From assembly GCA_942491525.1 (NCBI GenBank), contig CALOBW010000021.1, positions 1 to 6,555 of the forward strand: DNA of 6,555 nucleotides, given 5' to 3'. Origin of the DNA: CAYWBU01 sp942491525 (lineage in GTDB: Bacteria > Desulfobacterota > Desulfomonilia > UBA1062). The notes under the pieces are model-generated. The model saw nothing but the letters and a program-made list of their open reading frames with translations. It ran no database searches and was not told the DNA's origin. A program made the position numbers and the translations under genes. Within the stretch, counting starts at the first letter, position 1. The number at the start of each line of letters is the position of its first letter. Shown in pieces: positions 1 through 6,477 of this stretch.

Positions 1-1563
1 AGTGATGATCCGGTCAAAAAAGGCATAACCCGCAAGGAGTTCATAACCTACTCCGCCCTCTCGCTCGGAACCCTGGTGGGATGCAGCTCAGTCAATCAGA
101 ACGTAATCCCGGTCAGGCCGGCGGATAGCCAGCCCGAGCAACCCCAGATCACCGACAAGGAGATCCTGGAGGCTTCCAGAACCATCCCGGTGATGGCCGA
201 GACCGATGTCCTGGTTGTGGGCGGCGGCCCGGCAGGCATTTCTGCCGCCATTGCGGCCGCCAGAGAGGGGGTGCGCGTAATCCTGATGGAGCGCTACGGC
301 TTTGTGGGCGGCATGGTCACCCAGGCGTCCATGGGTTCAATCACCTGGTACCGCTATGCCGAGACAGTAGATGCCGGCGGCAACATCAGGCTCTTTGAAA
401 CCAAGGCTGATGAGATGGGCGCCAGCATGGACCCCTTCACCGTCATGAAGAAGATCCCCTTCGTAACCGGCATTCTGGAAGATGAGGGGCTGATCGTTGA
501 CGGCAAGCCGACCTACAACATCCTTGACACTGAGCTCTTCAAATATGTGGCCGACACCCTGCTGATCGAGGCTGGGGTCGTATCGCTGCTGCACTGTCAG
601 GCCGTGGACGCCATCATGGAGGGCAACACCATCAAGGGCATCGTCACCGAGAGCAAATCGGGCCGTCAGGCCATCCTGGCCAAGCGCGTCATTGACTGCA
701 CCGGCGATGCCGATATCGCCAACTTTGCCGGCGTTCCCTTCCATCAGTCGCCAACCGACAAGCTGATGGGCGTCACCACAAACTTCAGCGTCAGCGGGGT
801 CGACCTGGTTCCATTCCTGACCGACTCGCTCAGGAATACCGGCAAGATGAAGGATTGGGGCTATCAGACCTCCGGCAAAGAGGATGAGATGGCCAGCACC
901 GTGCTCTACAAGCCCTTCGTGGAGGCCCAAAAGGCCGGCATGATTCCCGAGGACTGGCACGTCTACGCCTATTGGGCCGGCCTCACCGAGCACGGCGAGA
1001 TCCTCTCCATGAACACTGTGCATATGTACAATGTCGATCCGACAGATGTCTGGGACCTGACCGAGGCCGAGCAGGAGGGCCGCCGGCGGGCCGTCATGTT
1101 TATGGAGGCCCTGAAAAAATACGGCACCGGTTTCAAGAATGCCCGCATCAGAAATTTCCACCATGCGGTGGGCGCCAGAGAGTCACGCAAGATCCATGGG
1201 GCCTACACCATCACCGAACAGGACTGCATCTCCCAGGCCAAGTTCCCGGACACCATCGGCGTCTGCCCGGAGTTCATTGATGCCTACCATGTGCTCTACA
1301 TCCCGACCACCGGCCGCTATTTCCAGGTGCCCTACGGCATCACCCTGCCACAGAAAGTTGAAAACCTGCTGGTGGCCGGCCGCTGCGTCGCCGGCGACCG
1401 GGTCTCGCACGGCGCCACGCGGCAGATCAACTGCTGCATAGTCACCGGCCAGGGAACCGGCGTGGCTGCGGCAGTTTCACTCAAGGACGGGGTGACCTGC
1501 CGCAAGGTAGACATTGCCAAGGTGCAGTCACGGCTCAAGAAACAGGGCGTCAGAATCGCCTAA
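1..1563 (+). CDS. FAD-dependent oxidoreductase, Tat-like lipoprotein (5' end outside window)
   Basis: The frame is open from base 1, so the start lies left of the window; 520 residues are visible. The first 30 visible residues look like a Tat-type lipoprotein signal: an R-K pair in TRKEF (residues 10-14), a hydrophobic stretch, then the lipobox LVGC with Cys28. A GTG inside this signal (base 76) would remove the Arg-Lys pair and most of the hydrophobic stretch, so it is not the start. The mature part has the dinucleotide-binding motif VVGGGPAG (about residues 72-79), an acidic residue in MER about 18 residues later (E97), a TGDAD motif (234-238), GARESRKIHG (391-400) and the C-terminal FAD-contacting segment NLLVAGRC...HGATRQ (from 455). 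Together these match the FAD_oxidored (PF12831-type) flavoproteins. Tat export fits a protein that must bind FAD before translocation. I infer a membrane-anchored periplasmic redox enzyme. The substrate and electron partner cannot be read from the sequence. It converges on the - strand operon and is probably not part of it. Confidence 0.9.
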   Translation, partial: SDDPVKKGITRKEFITYSALSLGTLVGCSSVNQNVIPVRPADSQPEQPQITDKEILEASRTIPVMAETDVLVVGGGPAGISAAIAAAREGVRVILMERYGFVGGMVTQASMGSITWYRYAETVDAGGNIRLFETKADEMGASMDPFTVMKKIPFVTGILEDEGLIVDGKPTYNILDTELFKYVADTLLIEAGVVSLLHCQAVDAIMEGNTIKGIVTESKSGRQAILAKRVIDCTGDADIANFAGVPFHQSPTDKLMGVTTNFSVSGVDLVPFLTDSLRNTGKMKDWGYQTSGKEDEMASTVLYKPFVEAQKAGMIPEDWHVYAYWAGLTEHGEILSMNTVHMYNVDPTDVWDLTEAEQEGRRRAVMFMEALKKYGTGFKNARIRNFHHAVGARESRKIHGAYTITEQDCISQAKFPDTIGVCPEFIDAYHVLYIPTTGRYFQVPYGITLPQKVENLLVAGRCVAGDRVSHGATRQINCCIVTGQGTGVAAAVSLKDGVTCRKVDIAKVQSRLKKQGVRIA

Positions 1564-1849
1564 GTGCAGAAGCTCGGATCGCTAAATATGGGATAAAATA
1601 GGCAAGCGCGATCAGGATCTTAAAGATGGCCATACTGAGGTAGCAGACGCGATCAAAATCTTCGCGGCTGATCCTGAAGAACCTGCTCTGCCACTTATAG
1701 ACCGTGTCGCCGGCCAGGGCGATTGCCAGAAACCAGAAGAGCAGAATGGCCCAGGCGTAGAGAATAGAGCGCCCCAGAACGGCCGCAACCAGGTCCAGCC
1801 TGCTGACTGGCGTCAGGAACCGGCCCAAACCTGCTAAAATTCTGTCCAT
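1550..1849 (-). CDS. Small two-helix membrane protein, DUF6868-like
   Basis: This is a 99-residue protein with two predicted transmembrane helices, at about residues 28-47 (ILYAWAILLFWFLAIALAG) and 70-90. The short basic, aromatic loop between them contains KWQSRFFRISREDFD. The pattern LLFWFL...GD.VYK....FF.ISRE.FD....MAIFK......PYLA.R matches my recollection of the DUF6868 family, which are small membrane proteins of unknown function of about 80 residues. The N-terminal 20 residues are longer than I expect for that family. The start is supported by AGGAGG at 1855-1860, five bases before the ATG. It is the last gene of the - strand cluster, 55 nt after the phosphoesterase, and its 3' end overlaps the convergent flavoprotein gene by 14 bp. 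A role as partner or anchor for the exported phosphoesterase is possible but is inferred from position alone. Confidence 0.82.
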   Translation of the reverse strand: MDRILAGLGRFLTPVSRLDLVAAVLGRSILYAWAILLFWFLAIALAGDTVYKWQSRFFRISREDFDRVCYLSMAIFKILIALAYFIPYLAIRASALRRF

Positions 1850-1857
1850 ATGAACCT

Positions 1858-1884
1858 CCTCCCTGCATAATAAGCAAGGGGAGG
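1858..1884 (-). promoter_or_regulatory. Hairpin overlapping the ribosome binding site of the small membrane protein
   Basis: Read on the - strand, CCTCCC (1879-1884) pairs with GGGAGG (1858-1863) and TGC (1874-1876) pairs with GCA (1864-1866). The loop is 7 nt, with a 2-nt bulge on one side. The 3' arm covers the upstream half of the purine-rich GGGAGGAGG ribosome binding region of the downstream gene. No T-run follows, so it does not look like an intrinsic terminator. It could lower translation of the last gene relative to the phosphoesterase. Purine-rich ribosome binding sites pair easily with any CCTCC, so it may also be chance. Confidence 0.35.
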
Positions 1885-1904
1885 CTCACTGAACAGAGGC
1901 CGGC

Positions 1905-3407
1905 TCAGAATCCGAACAGCCTCCTGAACCAGCTCCTGACCGGCTTGGCCGGCTTGATGACCGGCTTATCCGGCTTGCTGTTGGCCCTGATGGTGGGAGC
2001 CACCTTGGCCGGGATGCCGAAGAGCAGCTCAACGTCGCGGTATGCATCCTTGCCATAATGCCGAGCGTGCACCTCCGGCGAGCTGAAGGGATCGATAACA
2101 GACAGACGCAACGCCTCATCCTGGTCATGGGAGAGCATCTGACAAATAAGCGAACCGGTGCCGTCGCCATTATCGCGCACTGTGATGCGGCGCCACTCCT
2201 GGGGGTACTCGATCAGGGCGCAGGTGGCGATGTGCCAGTAGCCGCCCTCGGAGCCCTTCTCCGGATAGATGTAGTTGTTGTGGGTGTGCCCGCTGATGTG
2301 GGCCGCCACATTATCATAGCTGCGCAAAAGCGTTTTAAACTGGTCGCCCGAGATATTGTCTCCCATCTGCAGGAAGGAGTGCGGGCCGTGGTGCGAGAAG
2401 ACCAGGCAGATCTTGTCCCGGTTCGCTTCGATCTCCTGCTGCAGCCACCTGAACTGCACCTGATCCATGCCGCCGCTGGCATAGCCGCCGATGACCTCCT
2501 CATTATGGTTGTCAAACCACTTCAGGAAATCCTCATAGATGGCGCGCAGCTCGTCCAGGTCGCGCGGTTTCCGGGCATAGGCCTCGACCCGTTTGACCAG
2601 GACGGCAAACTCGGGTTCGGCCTGGTCAAGGAAGTACTCATCCACATAGCTCTCCATCCAGTTGTTGTTGACCGTATTGAGCACGATGCAGCGCACCGTA
2701 GCGTGAGGAGTGAAGGCGTAGTAGCCGTCCTGCTCAGGCGGCATGTTGGCAAAGCCGTGACTAGCCTGCTCGTCCACCAGGCCGCCGCCGATGATCTCGA
2801 TCAGGTCGTCCTGCAGGGCGATCTCAAAGTCACAGCTCTCCTCCAGGCGGGCAAAGATGGTCTTCATCAGCTTTGACGGCAGATTGCCCAGGATCATGTT
2901 GTCATGGTTGCCGATGGTCATGTACCAGGGCATATTGAGGCCGCCTGCAACCTTCTCGCCCGGATCAAAGGGCGACATCCCGTTTTCAAGGTAGTCGACG
3001 TCCAGATCCTCGCCGTCAGCCACCTGTTTGAACCAGCGCAGCTCCTCGCAGAGGGTATTGTCTACCTCGTCACCGGTGAAGATTGTGAAATCCAGCGGCT
3101 GCTCGTTGATCTTTTTGATGGCCGCATTCAGGATGCGGGCCGACATAATTTTCTGGGGCCGCCAGGTGATGGGAATCTGGGGCAGAAAGTCGTAGAAGTC
3201 CGGCAAAGTCAGCGGATTAGAACTGTCGGTGATGTGCACATCGGTCACATGGGCAAAGTCCAAAAGTTTGGCCTGGATGCCGGTGGCGGTGCCGACCTGC
3301 CCCAGGTCGCGCACCGGGGTGCTGAAGCTGAAGGGATTGGCCAGCACGGCATAGCTGCCGCCCGAGGCCTTCAAAAAAGTACGCCTTGATAGTTTCCAAT
3401 CTTTCAT
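1905..3407 (-). CDS. Tat-exported calcineurin-like metallophosphoesterase
   Basis: This 500-residue protein has a twin-arginine signal, KLSRRTFLKASGG (residues 5-17; R8-R9), followed by a weakly hydrophobic stretch. The phosphoesterase core carries all the usual metal-binding motifs in order: TDVH (55-58), GDEVDN (112-117), GNHD (166-169), SHH (338-340) and GHTH (373-376). These coordinate a dinuclear metal centre in PF00149 enzymes. Long inserts separate GDxxD from GNHD and GNHD from the HH motif. That architecture plus a Tat signal recalls the RPA4764-type Tat metallophosphoesterases (TIGR03768), an assignment from memory and not searched. The tail (477-500) is a Lys-Pro-rich linker ending in RSWFRRLFGF. 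The start is set by GGAGGAGG just upstream of ATG 3407; an in-frame GTG at 3437 lies inside the previous gene and would add ten residues before the Tat signal. The ATG overlaps the preceding gene's stop as ATGA, implying translational coupling. Substrate unknown; location periplasmic. Confidence 0.92.
   Translation of the reverse strand: MKDWKLSRRTFLKASGGSYAVLANPFSFSTPVRDLGQVGTATGIQAKLLDFAHVTDVHITDSSNPLTLPDFYDFLPQIPITWRPQKIMSARILNAAIKKINEQPLDFTIFTGDEVDNTLCEELRWFKQVADGEDLDVDYLENGMSPFDPGEKVAGGLNMPWYMTIGNHDNMILGNLPSKLMKTIFARLEESCDFEIALQDDLIEIIGGGLVDEQASHGFANMPPEQDGYYAFTPHATVRCIVLNTVNNNWMESYVDEYFLDQAEPEFAVLVKRVEAYARKPRDLDELRAIYEDFLKWFDNHNEEVIGGYASGGMDQVQFRWLQQEIEANRDKICLVFSHHGPHSFLQMGDNISGDQFKTLLRSYDNVAAHISGHTHNNYIYPEKGSEGGYWHIATCALIEYPQEWRRITVRDNGDGTGSLICQMLSHDQDEALRLSVIDPFSSPEVHARHYGKDAYRDVELLFGIPAKVAPTIRANSKPDKPVIKPAKPVRSWFRRLFGF
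1940..1976 (-). repeat. Short direct repeats encoding a Lys-Pro linker
   Basis: The heptamer ccggctt occurs four times (1940, 1949, 1961 and 1970), spaced 9, 12 and 9 bases. All spacings are multiples of three and lie within the phosphoesterase reading frame. They encode a KPD-KPVI-KPA-KPV series that forms a stiff, positively charged linker before the last ten residues of the enzyme. Copy number in such in-frame repeats can change by slippage without a frameshift. Confidence 0.75.
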
Positions 3408-3419
3408 TTTTCCTCCTCC
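3404..3419 (-). promoter_or_regulatory. ATGA stop/start overlap and embedded ribosome binding site
   Basis: On the - strand the sequence GGAGGAGGAAAAATGA carries three signals at once. It encodes the C-terminal EEEK of lipoprotein B, is the ribosome binding site of the phosphoesterase, and ends with that gene's ATG overlapping the TGA stop (3404-3407). This decides the phosphoesterase start in favour of 3407 and predicts coupled translation of the two genes. Confidence 0.85.
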
Positions 3420-4879
3420 GGATGGCCGAGACTCCACATGATTGCGCGACCATGACTGGCAGAGCCGGATACCACCACCTCATCTGCGGTGGCGATCAGC
3501 TTGATCTCGGTCCAGCGCTTATCAGCCAGATAGTCGCTAATAAATTTACCCTTGAGACCGCTGGCGCCCTCAAGCTCCGGCGGCACTTCGATGGCGCCCT
3601 GATAGAGCCGCGGCTGGGCATCCACGCCACGGGCCCGGGGCAACACCCTAATCGTATCACGGTAGTGCAGGCGCAGATCAAACTGTTCACTGCCGAGATG
3701 AATCCTGAGGGTGGCCGGCGTCTGGTAGGGGTTGAAGTCCAGCAGCTCGGCCGCCCACTCCTGGTTCATGATCCAACCGCAGCGATCGATCTCCTGCGGC
3801 AGCTCAGCATCCAGGTTGCGGGCGTAGTAGCGATCCTCACTGATTGCAACCAGATGGGCGCCCGACATGTCGTCATCAGGCCGATTATCGAGGATCTTGC
3901 CCTTAAGCGGCAGGCCGGTCTCGACAAAGCGCCAGGCCGGCTCCCGGATATCCTTCTCATAGAAACCAGTCTTGCCCTCGGCATTGCGCCCTTCGACCCG
4001 CAGGATGCGCTCAACACAGTTGCGCCCGATCTTGGTGATGCTGATACGGTCGGTGATCACGGCCTGGCCGGATGTCTTAATCTTGGGCTGCATGGCCCAA
4101 TCCTCAGCCGGCATCTGGAACTTGTGATCCTCAAGCCCCCTCTGATCCTCGTAGCTGCAGGCCATGAAGACGCCGTCAAAACCGGAGATGTCAAAATCAA
4201 ATAAGCGGGTGTACATGTCGCCGTAGCGGTTAATTATGAAGTGGGTCGAGCCGCTGGAGCTCAGGCTCTGGCAGATGAAGCGGCCGCGGTAGGGCGTGCC
4301 GATGCCGTAGCTGTAGTCCAGCGGCAGCCAGGGATCATTGAAACAGATGGTGTTGCCGCCATCCTCCAGCATCACGATGTGCGAGCACTTGACGTCATCG
4401 ATGAGCTGAAGGTTGCCGGCCGGATCGGTCCAGCAGCCGTCCTCCAGGGGCGAGACCACCGAGAAGTTCCACAGCCTGATATCTTCACGCAGCTGCAGAC
4501 CCGGGCCCTGCCAGAAGGGGAAGCCCCAGCGTTTCTGCCAGCGGAACTCGGAGATATCCTGGTTGGCCGCCCACATGGTGTAGACCTGGCGCGCGGAGTT
4601 GAGCGCAATGATGTGCTCGTCATCCATCGAGATCTCGGTCACGTCCCCGGCCAGGCCGCAGGGCAGATTATCAAGCAACTGCCACGGCCCAACTTCACCG
4701 GTACGATCCGTATTGGGCTTAACCCAGATCTCGCCATCCTGAATGGCGGCATAGTAACGTGAATTGTGCGAGCTCGTGTTGTCCCTGAAATAGACGTGTT
4801 CGGGCAGATCGCCTGCCGGAGCCGCATCCCGGCAGCCGCACATGACCAGAAGCAACAGAATCAGATATCTGACTCTCAT
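3404..4879 (-). CDS. Predicted lipoprotein B, unknown family (paralogue of lipoprotein A)
   Basis: This 491-residue protein has a short, very hydrophobic signal (residues 5-13) running into C14-G-C16. Cys16 after Gly15 is the best lipidation candidate, although the lipobox MCGC is not classical. I do not recognise the family. The core (residues 75-251) is about 74% identical by hand count to the upstream gene product. It includes QKRWGFPFW, WTDPAGNL, FNDPWLP.DYSY and INRYGDMYTRLFDFD. Conserved cysteines occur at 165 (KCSHI) and 289 (NCVERI). The last 200 residues are less conserved and look like a separate beta-rich domain ending in SHGRAIMWSL. Repeated HIIALN..RQVYT-like segments suggest a propeller-like fold (inference). 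The start has AGGAGG at 4885-4890, five bases upstream of the ATG. It follows lipoprotein A by 17 nt. Its last codons (EEEK) also form the ribosome binding site of the phosphoesterase gene. Predicted envelope lipoprotein; function unknown. Confidence 0.88.
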   Translation of the reverse strand: MRVRYLILLLLVMCGCRDAAPAGDLPEHVYFRDNTSSHNSRYYAAIQDGEIWVKPNTDRTGEVGPWQLLDNLPCGLAGDVTEISMDDEHIIALNSARQVYTMWAANQDISEFRWQKRWGFPFWQGPGLQLREDIRLWNFSVVSPLEDGCWTDPAGNLQLIDDVKCSHIVMLEDGGNTICFNDPWLPLDYSYGIGTPYRGRFICQSLSSSGSTHFIINRYGDMYTRLFDFDISGFDGVFMACSYEDQRGLEDHKFQMPAEDWAMQPKIKTSGQAVITDRISITKIGRNCVERILRVEGRNAEGKTGFYEKDIREPAWRFVETGLPLKGKILDNRPDDDMSGAHLVAISEDRYYARNLDAELPQEIDRCGWIMNQEWAAELLDFNPYQTPATLRIHLGSEQFDLRLHYRDTIRVLPRARGVDAQPRLYQGAIEVPPELEGASGLKGKFISDYLADKRWTEIKLIATADEVVVSGSASHGRAIMWSLGHPEEEK

Positions 4880-4896
4880 AACGACCTCCTAATATG

Positions 4897-6372
4897 CTAG
4901 TCTGCCCAACGTCCGTCCTCAAAATCCCACAGGATCACGCGGCCGTGCTTGGCGATGCCGTCAATGTGGAGTTTGTCGAGGGTGGCGCTCAGGTTGACCT
5001 CGGTCCACTGCCTGTTGTCGAAGTAGTCCTCGATGAACTGGGCGGTGGGACTATCATCATTCAGGTTGCGCAGTTCAGCCGGAACCTCAAAGGCGCCCAC
5101 AAACTTACGCGGGTTGTCATTCAGGCCGCGCTCGCGCTCCAGCAGGCGGATGGTGCCGCAGTAGTGCAGCTTGAGGTCGAACTCCTCGTCGGCCACAAAG
5201 AAGGTCACCCGGGCCGGCGACTGATAGCAGTTGAAATCATTGATGGAGGCGGCCCACTCCCAGTTGTAGATCCAGCGCCAGCTCCAGTTGTCGATCAACT
5301 CGGGGACCAGGTCGGCATTGCGCTCATAGATGCGATCCTCGCTCTTCTCGGCCAGATCCTCGCCGGAGGTATCGCCCTCAAGGCTCTCGATCCTGTTGCC
5401 CTGCAGCGGCCGCTTGGTGACCACAAAGGTCCAGGCATTTTCGGACTTGTCGCTCATCTTCTTCTCATAGAAACCGCTCTGGCCCTTGGCGTTCAGACCC
5501 TCAACGCGCATGATGCGCTCAACGCAGTTCTGGCCAACCTTGTGCAGACTGATGCGGTCGGTGATGCAGGCCTGACCCTTAAGCTTGATCTTGGGATGCA
5601 TGGCCCACTCTTCGGCCGGCATCTGGATAACCGGTTTCTCGAGACCGCGCTGATCCTCGTAGGAGGTGGGCATGAAGCCCGAGTCGAGACCCGAGATGTC
5701 AAAGTCAAATAACCGGGTGTACATGTCGCCGTAGCGGTTGATGATGAAGTGGGTCGAGCCGCTGGATGAGACGTTCTGGGCGATGAAGGTGCCGCGCTTG
5801 GGCATGCCGATCTCATAGCTGTAGTCGCGCGGCAGCCAGGGGTCGTTGAAGGTCAGGGTGTTGCCGCCCTCATTGAGCATGATGATGTGGGAGCACTTGG
5901 CAAAACCAACCTCATGCAGGTTGCCGGCCGGGTCGGTCCAGAAGCCGTCCTCCTCGCGCGAAACAACCGAGAAGTCCCACTTGAGGATATCCTCCTTCAA
6001 CTGCATGCCGGGGCCGTTCCAGAAGGGGAAACCCCAGCGCTTCTGCCAGTGAAAATCCTCGACCTGCTTGTTGGCCTTCCACATGGTGTAGATCTGGCGC
6101 TCACCGTTCAGCGCGATGATGTGTTCATCATCCATAGCCAGCTCGGTCACGTCGCCGGCCAGGCCATCGGGCAACTCCAGCTCGGTCCAGCCGCCCACTG
6201 CCAGATTGGAATCCTTGGCCTTGACCTCGATGCCGCCCTCATCGGTGATGCGGGCATAGTATACCGAGTTGAATGACGCCTGATTACCCCTGAAGAAGAC
6301 CACGTCGCTCTTACAGGCCGACAAGGTCAACAGAACAAAAAGACACAATAGAAACCTACAATTACCTTTCAT
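4897..6372 (-). CDS. Predicted lipoprotein A, unknown family (first gene of operon)
   Basis: This 491-residue protein starts with a textbook lipoprotein signal: K2 and R6, a hydrophobic core at residues 7-16, then the lipobox LSAC with Cys20. The +2 residue is Lys, not Asp, so in a typical Gram-negative it would be sorted to the outer membrane. The mature protein begins DVVFFRGNQASFNSVYYARI, parallel to HVYFRDNTSSHNSRYYAAI in its paralogue. The core (70-246) contains MDDEHIIALN, QKRWGFPFW, WTDPAGNL, FNDPWLP and INRYGDMYTRLFDFD. Cys160 and Cys284 match cysteines in the paralogue. The C-terminal part has the shared LHY..TIR.L.R.RG and KHGR.I.W motifs. I do not recognise the family or a catalytic motif, so a binding or structural role is as likely as an enzyme. 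The ATG at 6372 is chosen because GGGGGAG lies five bases upstream and the signal begins there; a TTG 57 bases further upstream adds a non-signal-like extension. Confidence 0.88.
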   Translation of the reverse strand: MKGNCRFLLCLFVLLTLSACKSDVVFFRGNQASFNSVYYARITDEGGIEVKAKDSNLAVGGWTELELPDGLAGDVTELAMDDEHIIALNGERQIYTMWKANKQVEDFHWQKRWGFPFWNGPGMQLKEDILKWDFSVVSREEDGFWTDPAGNLHEVGFAKCSHIIMLNEGGNTLTFNDPWLPRDYSYEIGMPKRGTFIAQNVSSSGSTHFIINRYGDMYTRLFDFDISGLDSGFMPTSYEDQRGLEKPVIQMPAEEWAMHPKIKLKGQACITDRISLHKVGQNCVERIMRVEGLNAKGQSGFYEKKMSDKSENAWTFVVTKRPLQGNRIESLEGDTSGEDLAEKSEDRIYERNADLVPELIDNWSWRWIYNWEWAASINDFNCYQSPARVTFFVADEEFDLKLHYCGTIRLLERERGLNDNPRKFVGAFEVPAELRNLNDDSPTAQFIEDYFDNRQWTEVNLSATLDKLHIDGIAKHGRVILWDFEDGRWAD

Positions 6373-6377
6373 AACAA

Positions 6378-6384
6378 CTCCCCC
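6378..6384 (-). promoter_or_regulatory. Ribosome binding site of lipoprotein A
   Basis: GGGGGAG on the - strand sits five bases before ATG 6372. It fixes the start that exposes the lipoprotein signal at the N-terminus and argues against the longer in-frame TTG start at 6429. Confidence 0.75.
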
Positions 6385-6432
6385 TCTAGATTTGGTTGCT
6401 ACAAGTAACCTCAATGCTAAAGAATCCAATGC

Positions 6433-6460
6433 ATAATAAAAATATAAACAAACAATTCAG
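6433..6460 (-). promoter_or_regulatory. Possible sigma-70-type promoter of the four-gene operon
   Basis: The 6385-6477 stretch is strikingly AT-rich compared with the flanking genes and lies between a terminator and the first gene, where a promoter is expected. The best candidate on the - strand is TATTAT (6433-6438; 5 of 6 to TATAAT) with a weak upstream CTGAAT (6455-6460) at 16 bp spacing. This would give a leader of roughly 50 nt. The -35 match is poor, so the exact boxes are uncertain. No clear operator palindrome or riboswitch was seen in the leader. Confidence 0.35.
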
Positions 6461-6477
6461 ATTTTCATTTCATAAAG

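Larger units (their letters stand above)
3404..6372 (-). repeat. Tandem gene duplication (lipoproteins A and B)
   Basis: Two adjacent, same-strand genes of exactly 491 codons each encode homologous proteins, separated by 17 nt. Identity is about 74% across the 177-residue core by hand count. It is clearly lower in the N-terminal 70 residues and the C-terminal 150 residues, where small compensating indels occur. Nucleotide similarity is high in the core and reaches 65 of 69 bases at 4190-4258 versus 5698-5766. This is an in-place duplication that has diverged, with both copies intact. Confidence 0.92.

Noticed and set aside
337..1164. - strand frame of 275 codons opposite the flavoprotein
   Set aside because: The + strand product has clear FAD-binding motifs throughout; the antisense translation is low-complexity and shows no family features.
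2058..2876. Open + strand frame of 272 codons opposite the phosphoesterase
   Set aside because: It lies wholly antisense to a gene with a complete set of catalytic motifs, shows no domain-like protein sequence, and is explained by GC-rich codon bias.
3405..3437. Alternative GTG start at 3437 for the phosphoesterase
   Set aside because: It would put ten extra residues (MESRPSGGGK) before the Tat signal and has no ribosome binding site as good as the GGAGGAGG before 3407.
3386..4204. + strand frame of 272 codons opposite lipoprotein B
   Set aside because: It is a shadow of the real gene. It matches another 272-codon frame at 4894-5712 because the sense genes are paralogues; the shared TAA ending comes from a conserved TTA Leu codon in both sense genes.
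4894..5712. + strand frame of 272 codons opposite lipoprotein A, same length as the two others
   Set aside because: The length match is striking, but the frame is antisense to a conserved lipoprotein gene and no convincing ribosome binding site was recognised. Similarity to the 3386-4204 frame follows from duplication of the sense genes.
6370..6429. Alternative TTG start at 6429 for lipoprotein A
   Set aside because: The 19-residue extension is not signal-like and would bury the lipoprotein signal; the ATG at 6372 has GGGGGAG at ideal spacing. The TTG also lies next to the likely -10 region.
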